From Heterodera schachtii (Eukaryota > Nematoda > Chromadorea > Rhabditida > Heteroderidae): a stretch of DNA of 64,000 nt. Below the pieces are notes generated by a model. It saw only the letters and a program-made list of their open reading frames with translations. It made no database searches and was not told the origin of the DNA. The translations under genes and the position numbers were made by a program. Location: NCBI GenBank assembly GCA_023374025.1, contig SIJG01000022.1, positions 1,116,001 to 1,180,000 of the forward strand. Direction: 5' to 3'. Shown one piece after another: positions 23,641-35,480 of this stretch (position 1 is its first letter; every line of letters starts with the position of its first letter).

Positions 23641-25200
23641 ATGATCAGCACCCTTCTCAAATCGCTGTATATTCATTGGAATTTCACTGAAGGCGACGGC
23701 GAAAAAAAATTTTTTTTGCCGTCAATGCGCACAGAAAATTTGGCCTGCTGATGGTCGTCCTGAGCCATTGAAATTCGTATCCATCTCCAAATTGTCAATT
23801 CGCTTTTGCCGTCAAAATGTTTGTCCACCAACGCATTGAAACGAGGCGAAAGCAATGCCAATTTGAGGCCAAGTTGAGGACGGTCAAAAAATGGGAGAAC
23901 ATCCATCAAAACGTCGTTGCACACCCAACTGAAAAATGCGGGGGAAAATGATTGAACGATTTTTAAAACGGTTAATTTGACAGAAAAATTCGGTTTTTGT
24001 CGGCCTTACTCATTCTTGGTATCAAACGAAAGTTTAAAGCCTACAAAATTAAAAAAAAATTATCGTGAAATTTAATGTTTTCTCATTTTTTTTAATGCTG
24101 GTATTTGCTCTTTTCAACATTAAATTTTCGATTGGTACCAAGAATAAAGGCATTGATGAAGTAAGAAAAAAGTTATGGCCAAGAAATCATTCCTGGGACG
24201 CCTAAAGCACTCGATCAGTTTCCACAGGAACCACAAATGTCCGAGCTCGTGCAGCGTGGTGCGGCCTTTGGTGAGTCTTCCCGTTCGTTCGCCTCTTTCC
24301 ATGCTTTCGACAAGCCTTTTCTCGTAACGGCGTCTTCGTCGTTGCGCTTTCTGGCGTTCAGTTAGAGCTGGCATGGTTAGTGATAATCTGTTAAAAACCA
24401 AACAAAATTGTGCCGATCTGAACAATCGCTCCCAGTCCTCCCTGTCCGTGCCTTCGTTGACACATTTCGAGAAAAAAAATCCTCCGCTGCTTTGCCAACG
24501 ATGCACATTAGGAGTTTGGCCTTCAGATGCCTGCGTGTGTAGCTGGCCGCTTCGGTGTATTGCACCGAGCCCTCGTTTCCATCAGCGTCTTTGACTTAAC
24601 CCTCAAAGATGTAGCACTTTCTAATTGTGTGGAACAAAACCCACTTCACCACCAGCTTTGCTTTGAGCTGCCTCCGAGTGTAGGCGTGTGCTTGGTGTAC
24701 TCGATATAGCTCCGTTGCCTTCCGCATCCCGTACGTTTGCAATCTGTTGATTCCATAATAACCATCACAAACTATCTAATGTTTTATAATTTTACAAAAA
24801 ATCAATTTTTTGAAAATCCAAGCCATCAAAAAAAATCAGAATCAACCTTCTCAAACATTCTTCGAACTATTCAGTAGCACTTAATATGTTCTCTATTGTT
24901 CTGCAAAATTCCCAAAAAAAAATTTCATTAAATTACAAAAGTTGTAACCCAACAAATTTTGGGATTTTTTCCCTTTTTTCATTATCAGAAATTACTAATT
25001 TTACTGGTACCGGTCGAAAATGTCGCTTTACCCGTGTCGGTTTTTGCATTGTTCGGTACCGTTAATGTTCCGGCTCGTCCAATTGCGGCACGCGCTTTCT
25101 TGGCATTTCGACGATTAATTTTGATGCTCCGTGCTCGCGCTGCTGATGCCCTTGTCCTGGCCGTTGTTGCTCTAACCATCCTGAAGAAAAGGGAACAACA
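23641..25200. repeat. Composite unit, copy 3 (internally deleted)
   Basis: Same parts as copies 1 and 2: F-box exon-2 fragment 23700-23928 (minus), M41-like exons 24220-24720 (minus) and RING exon 1 (ATG at 25179, minus). About 540 bp between the two internal direct repeats (atcagaatcaaccttctcaa...) are missing and one repeat copy remains at about 24834, as expected for recombination between them. Confidence 0.85.
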
Positions 25201-25614
25201 TTTAGTTCATTAAAAAAACAAAAAAAAAACTGACGGGAATTATTTATTGTACAGGAAGATGAAGATTCGACCGATGGAAAGAAACAATGGAAGTGAGTGC
25301 AGTTCAATGAATGGATGCGTTTGGTGGGAAATTCACCGCTCCGCTTAAAATTGAATAAAAATTTGTGGTTCTTCCGTTTTGCTACCACCCTCGAAAAATT
25401 TAAAGAATAAAATTATTTTAGGTGTTTTCAAGGTCACTCTGAGCACAAATATGGTATTTGTTTTGACACCTGAGACACCTGGTCATATGATTTTTTTAAT
25501 TTTTTGGAGAGGGGGGGGGGGGGGTAGCAGTTTTCGGCTCTAGTGCACTTTATGAGTCCAATCGACTTTTATGAGTCAAATCAATTGACTTTATACAATA
25601 ACTTTGTTCAGGAC

Positions 25615-26430
25615 TCAAACCTCCGGCATTCCAAACACTGGGACTCAAATCTGCGGCATTCTAAACACTGGGACTCAACCCATCAGCATTTCAATCTCTG
25701 GGACTCAAATCTCCGGCATTCCAAACACTGGGACTCAACCCACCAGCATTTCAATCTCTGGGACTCAATTCTCCGGCATTCCAAACACTGGGACTCAAAC
25801 CTCCGGCATTCCAAACACTGGGACTCAAACCTCCGGCATTCCAAACACTGGGACTCAAATCTGCGGCATTCTAAACACTGGGACTCAACCCATCAGCATT
25901 TCAATCTCTAGGACTCAATTCTCAGGCTTTCCAATGGGACTCAACCCACCAGCATTTCAATCTCTGGGACTCAAATCTCCGGCATTCCAAACACTGGGAC
26001 TCAAACCTCCGGCATTCCAAACACTGGGACTCAAACCTCCGGCATTCCAAACACTGGGACTCAAATCTGCGGCATTCTAAACACTGGGACTCAACCCATC
26101 AGCATTTCAATCTCTGGGACTCAAATCTCCTGCATTCCAGTCACTGACTCAATTCTTCGACATCAATCGACGGGACAACCATCCAGCATTTCAATCACTG
26201 GGACTTAATTCTCCGGCATTCCAATCATGGGACTCAGCCCAACCCCAACAGCATTCCAATCACTGGGACTCAAATCTCCGGCATTCCAATCACTGGGACT
26301 CAAATCTCCGGCATTCCAATCACTGGGACGCAAATCTCCGGCATTCCAATCACTGGGACTTAACCCACCAAGATTCCTATCATTGGGACTCAACCCATCA
26401 TCATTCCAATCACTGGGACTCAACACATCA
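25615..26430 (+). repeat. 30-bp minisatellite, array 2
   Basis: More than twenty-five copies of the gggactcaaatctccggcat unit, with mixed variants and one irregular stretch near 26150 (cagtcactgactcaattcttc). It is followed by a poly-C tract (26456-26475). Confidence 0.85.
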
Positions 26431-27090
26431 GAGCATACAGGGGCCTGCGGCCCCACCCCCCCCCCCCCCCCCCCCTCTAATTCAATAACAATAGCTAAGG
26501 CCCACTACAAAGCATCACAATTTAAATTGCTTTTTAAAGGTCATTGCCCCCCCCCCCCGCCTCCTGCCAACTGCAGGTGCCAATATCATACATGAATAAG
26601 AAACACAATTTTTCAATTCAAAACAAACCTGCAAACCGTTAAATTTTATCAATCAAGCGAAGGATTTTTCGTTACTTTTTTACTATTCCTAAAAACATGC
26701 TTTACATTCAAAAAATGTCTTTTCTTAACAATATCCATAACCAACCAAATCAACACTTTTCATATTGTAATATTTTAATCAAACAAAGTCATTTCTTATA
26801 CAAATGCTTAAACTAATTCTCTTCATTCATTTACTAATCAAGCAAATTTTCTATTAACAAAACAAAACCTTTTCATATCAAAACAAATCAATTTACCTAT
26901 AACATAATCAAAAAAATTTAAAATTTAACAGAAAATAAAAACATTTTTAAAAGACTACTTTTTGCAAAAACTGACAAAACAAAAATGAAAAAAAGCAAAA
27001 TCAAACATTTATTTTTTCAAATATATTTTTAACGCGAAAACCAAACATTTCATTTTTCAAATTCATTTTTAACGCAAAAACAATACAAAA

Positions 27091-27632
27091 CGCTACACTA
27101 ATTCAAACACGGACACATACCGGAACCCGTCAGTTGGGCCCTCACGATTGGGCCCCCACGGTTGGGCCCTCACGTTTGGGCCCCACACGTTTGGGCCCCA
27201 GCTCGTTTTTTCATGATAACTTTTTTCTTTGGCATCCAAGTCCAACAATCTTGGTATCATTCGGAAGCTCTTAACATGCTCTATTAGCCTTACAAAAAGC
27301 CAAAAGATTTTCAAGCCTAGAAAAAATTTATGAAGAAAAAACTTCAAAAATTTCGACTTTTTCGCAATTTCATGTTATAACTTTTTGATTATTGTCTAAT
27401 GGCTAAGCAATAGCTTAGAAAAAGCTTCAAAACAGATTAAGCTTTCGAATGATACTAAGCTTATTGGATTTGGATGATAAAGAAAAAAGTTATAGAAAGT
27501 TATAGTGGAAAAGCATGCTGGGGCCCAAACGTGTGGGGCCCAATCGTGAGGGCCCAAACGTGGGGGCCCAAACGTGAGGGCCCAACTGACGTAGACCGAC
27601 ACATACACACACTCAACTTTATTATATAAGAT
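27091..27632. mobile_element. 542-bp insertion with nested hAT-like element
   Basis: Compared with the empty site at 12838 this copy has 542 extra bases. The outer 60 or so, read on the minus strand, begin tcttatataataaagttgag, reminiscent of Helitron 5' ends, but I see no CTRR/hairpin 3' end. The rest is the element at 27121-27598. Confidence 0.6.
27121..27598. mobile_element. hAT-like foldback element with gggccc words, TSD ACACATAC
   Basis: ACACATAC at 27113-27120 and 27599-27606. Left end CGGAACCCGTCAGTTGGGCC; right end is the inverse of CGGTCTACGTCAGTTGGGCC. Each side has five words of the type ttgggccctcacg, enclosing the GGTATCATTCGGAAGC core. A duplicate lies at 29930-30408 and part of an inverted copy at 32516-32965. 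Confidence 0.85.
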
Positions 27633-28749
27633 TTCATTTTTTCATAACAAAATTTTTATTGAAAAGCAAAAATAGTTGAAAAAAATAACTTTTAAAAAAT
27701 TCAGAAGCCAAAAAATTTGTTGGCAATTGACAAAAACCCCCAAAATATTTGGAAATAGACGCTAAAAAATCGCTCGAATTCGAAAACTGTTCGGCAAAAA
27801 CGTGATTTTCGTGCTTCTCCGCCCTGCTGCTTAGTTAAAACCTCACAATTCATTGTTTAAATTAAAAATTTGTAATTTTTTTTTGAGACCGAGCCGACAG
27901 GACCCGGTTTTTACTGGATCCGTTAAACCTGTCCGGCAAATTTAAATCTCGGTCTCGAATATTTTTTCCATACAAAATTACATTTAGACAATTATTATTT
28001 GTTTAATGGCACCGCCCGTCACAAAAAAGCGAAAGTTTTCCTCCGCCGACAAACGCCGCCTCATTTCTTCTTCTTCTACCGCCACAATTGGTCATGGAAT
28101 GGGTTCACTTGTGACATCATTTGGCAAACGACGAAGTCTTCGAGTGGCCACGAAAATGAATCGAACTTTGACGAAAATGTGAAAAATCGAACCGAACTCA
28201 TTTGGGATTTTAGGCGTCCTATAAATGACCAATCTCAGTTTCTTGGGCCATAGCTTGTTTTATACTTGATCAATGCTTCACATTCTTGGTACCAAACGAA
28301 AGCTTAATGTCTCGGCAATTTATAAATGCAAGAAAAGAGCAAATACTAGCATTTGGGGGTTTTTGTCAATTGCCAACAAATTTTTTGGCTTCTGAATTTT
28401 TTAAAAGTTATTTTTTTCAACTATTTTTGCTTTTCAATAAAAATTTTGTTATGAAAAAATGAAATCTTATATAATAAAGTTGAGTGTGTGTATGTGTCGG
28501 TCTACGTCAGTTGGGCCCTCACGTTTGGGCCCCCACGTTTGGGCCCTCACGATTGGTAGAGGTGTGCCGTGATTCACGGTCACGGTCACGGTTACCGTGA
28601 ATTTCACGGGTTTTTTTACTCATGGTCACGGTCACGATTCACGGTACCAATTCACGGTTATTCCGTGAAAAATTTACACTAGATAAAATTGAATATTTAT
28701 GAAATAAATTTTTTTTAATAGAGAAATTTGGTCTTTTTTTGGGCAAAGT

Positions 28750-29240
28750 TCAACCCACCAGCATTTCAATCTCTGGGACTCAAATCTCCGGCATTCCAAA
28801 CACTGGGACTCAAACCTCCGGCATTCCAAACACTGGGACTCAAACCTCCGGCATTCCAAACACTGGGACTCAAATCTGCGGCATTCTAAACACTGGGACT
28901 CAACCCATCAGCATTTCAATCTCTGGGACTCAAATCTCCTGCATTCCAGTCACTGACTCAATTCTTCGACATCAATCGACGGGACAACCATCCAGCATTT
29001 CAATCACTGGGACTTAATTCTCCGGCATTCCAATCATGGGACTCAGCCCAACCCCAACAGCATTCCAATCACTGGGACTCAAATCTCCGGCATTCCAATC
29101 ACTGGGACTCAAATCTCCGGCATTCCAATCACTGGGACGCAAATCTCCGGCATTCCAATCACTGGGACTTAACCCACCAAGATTCCTATCATTGGGACTC
29201 AACCCATCATCATTCCAATCACTGGGACTCAACACATCAG
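28750..29240 (+). repeat. 30-bp minisatellite, array 3
   Basis: Duplicate of the right part of array 2, followed by the same poly-C tract (about 29264-29284). Confidence 0.85.
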
Positions 29241-29929
29241 AGCATACAGGGGCCTGCGGCCCCACCCCCCCCCCCCCCCCCCCCTCTAATTCAATAACAA
29301 TAGCTAAGGCCCACTACAAAGCATCACAATTTAAATTGCTTTTTAAAGGTCATTGCCCCCCCCCCCCGCCTCCTGCCAACTGCAGGTGCCAATATCATAC
29401 ATGAATAAGAAACACAATTTTTCAATTCAAAACAAACCTGCAAACCGTTAAATTTTATCAATCAAGCGAAGGATTTTTCGTTACTTTTTTACTATTCCTA
29501 AAAACATGCTTTACATTCAAAAAATGTCTTTTCTTAACAATATCCATAACCAACCAAATCAACACTTTTCATATTGTAATATTTTAATCAAACAAAGTCA
29601 TTTCTTATACAAATGCTTAAACTAATTCTCTTCATTCATTTACTAATCAAGCAAATTTTCTATTAACAAAACAAAACCTTTTCATATCAAAACAAATCAA
29701 TTTACCTATAACATAATCAAAAAAATTTAAAATTTAACAGAAAATAAAAACATTTTTAAAAGACTACTTTTTGCAAAAACTGACAAAACAAAAATGAAAA
29801 AAAGCAAAATCAAACATTTATTTTTTCAAATATATTTTTAACGCGAAAACCAAACATTTCATTTTTCAAATTCATTTTTAACGCAAAAACAATACAAAAC
29901 GCTACACTAATTCAAACACGGACACATAC

Positions 29930-30408
29930 CGGAACCCGTCAGTTGGGCCCTCACGATTGGGCCCCCACGGTTGGGCCCTCACGTTTGGGCCCCACACGTT
30001 TGGGCCCCAGCTCGTTTTTTCATGATAACTTTTTTCTTTGGCATCCAAGTCCAACAATCTTGGTATCATTCGGAAGCTCTTAACATGCTCTATTAGCCTT
30101 ACAAAAAGCCAAAAGATTTTCAAGCCTAGAAAAAATTTATGAAGAAAAAACTTCAAAAATTTCGACTTTTTCGCAATTTCATGTTATAACTTTTTTGATT
30201 ATTGTCTAATGGCTAAGCAATAGCTTAGAAAAAGCTTCAAAACAGATTAAGCTTTCGAATGATACTAAGCTTATTGGATTTGGATGATAAAGAAAAAAGT
30301 TATAGAAAGTTATAGTGGAAAAGCATGCTGGGGCCCAAACGTGTGGGGCCCAATCGTGAGGGCCCAAACGTGGGGGCCCAAACGTGAGGGCCCAACTGAC
30401 GTAGACCG
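29930..30408. mobile_element. Second copy of the gggccc foldback element
   Basis: Near-identical to 27121-27598 and flanked by the same ACACATAC repeats, as expected for a copy made by the 2.81-kb duplication rather than by a new transposition. Confidence 0.85.
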
Positions 30409-31366
30409 ACACATACACACACTCAACTTTATTATATAAGATTTCATTTTTTCATAACAAAATTTTTATTGAAAAGCAAAAATAGTTGAAAAAAATAACT
30501 TTTAAAAAATTCAGAAGCCAAAAAATTTGTTGGCAATTGACAAAAACCCCCAAAATATTTGGAAATAGACGCTAAAAAATCGCTCGAATTCGAAAACTGT
30601 TCGGCAAAAACGTGATTTTCGTGCTTCTCCGCCCTGCTGCTTAGTTAAAACCTCACAATTCATTGTTTAAATTAAAAATTTGTAATTTTTTTTTGAGACC
30701 GAGCCGACAGGACCCGGTTTTTACTGGATCCGTTAAACCTGTCCGGCAAATTTAAATCTCGGTCTCGAATATTTTTTCCATACAAAATTACATTTAGACA
30801 ATTATTATTTGTTTAATGGCACCGCCCGTCACAAAAAAGCGAAAGTTTTCCTCCGCCGACAAACGCCGCCTCATTTCTTCTTCTTCTACCGCCACAATTG
30901 GTCATGGAATGGGTTCACTTGTGACATCATTTGGCAAACGACGAAGTCTTCGAGTGGCCACGAAAATGAATCGAACTTTGACGAAAATGTGAAAAATCGA
31001 ACCGAACTCATTTGGGATTTTAGGCGTCCTATAAATGACCAATCTCAGTTTCTTGGGCCATAGCTTGTTTTATACTTGATCAATGCTTCACATTCTTGGT
31101 ACCAAACGAAAGCTTAATGTCTCGGCAATTTATAAATGCAAGAAAAGAGCAAATACTAGCATTTGGGGGTTTTTGTCAATTGCCAACAAATTTTTTGGCT
31201 TCTGAATTTTTTAAAAGTTATTTTTTTCAACTATTTTTGCTTTTCAATAAAAATTTTGTTATGAAAAAATGAAATCTTATATAATAAAGTTGAGTGTGTG
31301 TATGTGTCGGTCTACGTCAGTTGGGCCCTCACGTTTGGGCCCCCACGTTTGGGCCCTCACGATTGG

Positions 31367-32507
31367 TAGAGGTGTGCCGTGATTCACGGTCACGGTCACG
31401 GTTACCGTGAATTTCACGGGTTTTTTTACTCATGGTCACGGTCACGATTCACGGTACCAATTCACGGTTATTCCGTGAAAAATTTACACTAGATAAAATT
31501 GAATATTTATGAAATAAATTTTTTTTAATAGAGAAATTTGGTCTTTTTTTGGGCAAAGTTTGCTAAAAAACAGAGCAAAATTTTCAAAAATTTCCCCGGC
31601 GGCGCCTATCGGCACCGCCGGCCCCCTTCCCTGTTCCTGAAACCTTTTTGAACAAAGCCAACCAACTATATATATTGTACGAAATACAAATAAAAAGCAA
31701 AGTTTCAAGTATGAGCCCATTTAAATAAAAAAAAATTCATTAAGTTTTTTAAAAAATTCGCTCGAAATAAAGTCATTTTGGGTAAAATCAGTTAATAAAT
31801 CACATTTTCTAAAAGTTTCCACTAAAACCCATATTTTTCTTAAAAATTGGGTAATATGTCTTACAAAGCCATTTATAAAAGGTCGGAATCAATTTATCCA
31901 CAATTATGCGAAAAATGTAAATTATGGGCGCGCTTGCCAATGGACACTTCAGTACCCGATTTTTTTAAACTTAAAATATGCAAGCGCACCTATAATTTGC
32001 ATTTTTCATCGTTTTGACTTTTAGACTAATTAAAATTGTAAAATTTGCTAATTTAGGGATAACAAATTGCACTCAAATTTTCAATTTTACCCCGGCGGCA
32101 CCTATCGGCACCTCCGGGCCCCCAAAATTTATTATTTCATAAAAAATTTGATCAAATTAGCAAAATTTGGTCATTTTTTTGGACAAAATCTGTGCACAAA
32201 TAAAACTCAAATTTTCAAAGAATTTTTGCGATGGCGTCTATCGGCGCCTATGGACCCCCCTTTTCCTAAAAAAAAATTTTTTGGAAAATTAAACCACAAA
32301 AAAAGTTTTAAAAAAATTCGCCGCCAAAGAAAATTTTCTTAAAATTCACGGTCACGCTCACGAAAACCGTGAATTTCACGGGTTTTTTGGATCACGGTCA
32401 CGGTCACGATTCACGGGGTCAATTCACGGTCACGATTCACGGGGTCAATTCACGGTCACGGTCACGATTCACGGTTCACGGGTTTTTTCAGTCACGGCAC
32501 ACCTCTA
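31367..32507. mobile_element. 1141-bp hAT-like element, TSD ACGATTGG
   Basis: ACGATTGG at 31359-31366 and 32508-32515. Ends TAGAGGTGTGCCGTGA and its inverse TCACGGCACACCTCTA; both termini are followed by arrays of cacggt words. The interior is AT-rich with gggcgcc-type stretches and no long reading frame. It sits inside the word array of a gggccc element and lies at the centre of the palindrome. A copy truncated at 28749 starts at about 28557. Confidence 0.9.
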
Positions 32508-33689
32508 ACGATTGGGCCCCACACGTTTGGGCCCCAGCATGCTTTTCCACTATAACTTTCTATAACTTTTTTCTTTATCATCCAAATCCAATAAGCTTAG
32601 TATCATTCGAAAGCTTAATCTGTTTTGAAGCTTTTTCTAAGCTATTGCTTAGCCATTAGACAATAATCAAAAAAGTTATAACATGAAATTGCGAAAAAGT
32701 CGAAATTTTTGAAGTTTTTTCTTCATAAATTTTTTCTAGGCTTGAAAATCTTTTGGCTTTTTGTAAGGCTAATAGAGCATGTTAAGAGCTTCCGAATGAT
32801 ACCAAGATTGTTGGACTTGGATGCCAAAGAAAAAAGTTATCATGAAAAAACGAGCTGGGGCCCAAACGTGTGGGGCCCAAACGTGAGGGCCCAACCGTGG
32901 GGGCCCAATCGTGAGGGCCCAACTGACGGGTTCCGGTATGTGTCCGTGTTTGAATTAGTGTAGCGTTTTGTATTGTTTTTGCGTTAAAAATGAATTTGAA
33001 AAATGAAATGTTTGGTTTTCGCGTTAAAAATATATTTGAAAAAATAAATGTTTGATTTTGCTTTTTTTCATTTTTGTTTTGTCAGTTTTTGCAAAAAGTA
33101 GTCTTTTAAAAATGTTTTTATTTTCTGTTAAATTTTAAATTTTTTTGATTATGTTATAGGTAAATTGATTTGTTTTGATATGAAAAGGTTTTGTTTTGTT
33201 AATAGAAAATTTGCTTGATTAGTAAATGAATGAAGAGAATTAGTTTAAGCATTTGTATAAGAAATGACTTTGTTTGATTAAAATATTACAATATGAAAAG
33301 TGTTGATTTGGTTGGTTATGGATATTGTTAAGAAAAGACATTTTTTGAATGTAAAGCATGTTTTTAGGAATAGTAAAAAAGTAACGAAAAATCCTTCGCT
33401 TGATTGATAAAATTTAACGGTTTGCAGGTTTGTTTTGAATTGAAAAATTGTGTTTCTTATTCATGTATGATATTGGCACCTGCAGTTGGCAGGAGGCGGG
33501 GGGGGGGGGGGCAATGACCTTTAAAAAGCAATTTAAATTGTGATGCTTTGTAGTGGGCCTTAGCTATTGTTATTGAATTAGAGGGGGGGGGGGGGGGGGG
33601 GGTTGGGGCCGCAGGCCCCGTACGAGGCCGCGAAGCGGCCGAGCCCTCCCAAACGGTTCAGCATCCCAAGGCTGCTGAGGTTAAGTCCC

Positions 33690-34545
33690 GGCGATTGGAA
33701 TGCTGGTGGGTTGAGTCCAGGCATTGTATGCTCTGATGTGTTGAGTCCCAGTGATTGGAATGATGATGGGTTGAGTCCCAATGATTGGAATGCCGGAGAT
33801 TTGCGTCCCAGTGATTGGAATGCCGGAGATTTGCGTCCCAGTGATTGGAATGCCGGAGATTTGAGTCCCAGTGATTGGAATGCCGGAGATTGAGTCCCAG
33901 CGATTGAAATGCCGGAGATTTGAGTCCCAGTGATTGGAATGCTGTTGGGCTGAGTCCCATGATTGGAATGCCGGAGAATTAAGTCCCAGTGATTGAAATG
34001 CTGGATGGTTGTCCCGTCGATTGATGTCGAAGAATTGAGTCAGTGACTGGAATGCAGGAAATTTGAGTCCCAGAGATTGAAATGCTGATGGGTTGAGTCC
34101 CAGTGTTTAGAATGCCGCAGATTTGAGTCCCAGTGTTTGGAATGCCGGAGGTTTGAGTCCCAGTGTTTGGAATGCCGGAGGTTTGAGTCCCAGTGTTTGG
34201 AATGCCGGAGATTTGAGTCCCAGAGATTGAAATGCTGGTGGGTTGAGTCCCATTGGAAAGCCTGAGAATTGAGTCCCAGAGATTGAAATGCTGGTGGGTT
34301 GAGTCCCAGTGTTTGGAATGCCATAGATTTGAGTCCCAGAGATTGAAATGCTGGTGGGTTGAGTCCCATTGGAAAGCCTGAGAATTGAGTCCCAGAGATT
34401 GAAATGCTGGTGGGTTGAGTCCCAGTGTTTGGAATGCCGGAGATTTGAGTCCCAGAGATTGAAATGCTGATGGGTTGAGTCCCAGTGTTTAGAATGCCGC
34501 AGATTTGAGTCCCAGTGTTTGGAATGCCGGAGGTTTGAGTCCTGA
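33690..34545 (-). repeat. 30-bp minisatellite, array 4 (inverted)
   Basis: The same 30-bp unit on the opposite strand (tgagtcccagtgattggaat), about 28 copies, preceded by poly-G (33583-33601), the complement of the poly-C found beside arrays 2 and 3. Confidence 0.85.
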
Positions 34546-34978
34546 ACAAAGTTATTGTATAAAGTCAATTGATTTGACTCATAAAAGTCGATTGGACTCA
34601 TAAAGTGCACTAGAGCCGAAAACTGCTACCCCCCCCCCCCCTCCTCTCCAAAAAATTAAAAAAATCATATGACCAGGTGTCTCAGGTGTCAAAACAAATA
34701 CCATATTTGTGATCAGAGTGACCTTGAAAACACCTAAAATAATTTTATTCTTTAAATTTTTTGAGGGTGGTAGCAAAACGGAAGAACCACAAATTTTTAT
34801 TCAATTTTAAGCGGAGCGGTGAATTTCCCACCAAACGCATCCATTCATTCAACTGCACTCACTTCCATTGTTTCTTTCCATCGGTCGAATCAATCTTTAT
34901 TTCCTGTACAATAAATAATTCCCGTCAGTTTTTTTTTTGTTTTTTTAATGAACTAAATGTTGTTCCCTTTTGTTCAGG

Positions 34979-35480
34979 ATGGTTAGATCAACAACGGCCA
35001 GGACAAGGGCATCAGCAGCGCGAGCACGGAGCATCAAAATTAATCGTCGAAATGCCAAGAAAGCGCGTGCCGCAATTGGACGAGCCGGACATGTGAGTGA
35101 TCGGGAGATGGGGAGTGGAGGGGGGGGGGGGGGAAAGACAGGTGGAACAGGACAAATTTCGCCGCTGAAATTTTTGAAAAATTCAATAAAAATCGCGGTA
35201 ATACTTTGGTTTGTACCCCCTTTTTGAGAAAATAAAAAAAATTTTTTTTTAAATGTAAGATTTTTCCTTGAACGATTTTAAGTGATTTTTTTTTAAATTT
35301 TTCATCGGCGAAATTTTGGGATTCACCAAATGCCGGGGAAGATGGGCAATTATTGCCCCAATTGTTTAATAACTCCCATTTTTAAATGTGCCAATTTTTG
35401 AGTCAGGCAATGCGATGGTACGGGAGAAGTGCATGATGTGCTTGGACAAAGTGAGCTCCATCCATGACGCGTGTGAGCAT
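34979..35480 (+). pseudogene. RING-H2 gene fragment (inverted copy)
   Basis: Exon 1 34979-35092 is intact (MVRSTTARTRAS..., donor cat/gtgagtg). The RING exon from about 35402 reads SGNAMVREKCMMCLDKVS, then shifts frame and stops (V after SS). It mirrors the fragment at 11380-11890. Confidence 0.7.

Larger units (their letters stand above)
25940..31559. repeat. Tandem duplication, 2.81-kb period
   Basis: 25940-28749 and 28750-31559 are near-identical in direct orientation (constant offset 2809-2810). Each copy holds minisatellite, poly-C tract, AT-rich block, a hAT-like element, F-box exon 1 (MAPPVTKKRK, 28005 and 30815) and the left part of the hAT element that is complete only at 31367. The junction at 28749/28750 joins the inside of that element to minisatellite DNA. 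Confidence 0.9.

Noticed and set aside
25604..26080. Long open frames through the minisatellite (158 aa and similar)
   Set aside because: They arise from a 30-bp period without stops; no start context, no conserved flanks, and the other frames are open as well.
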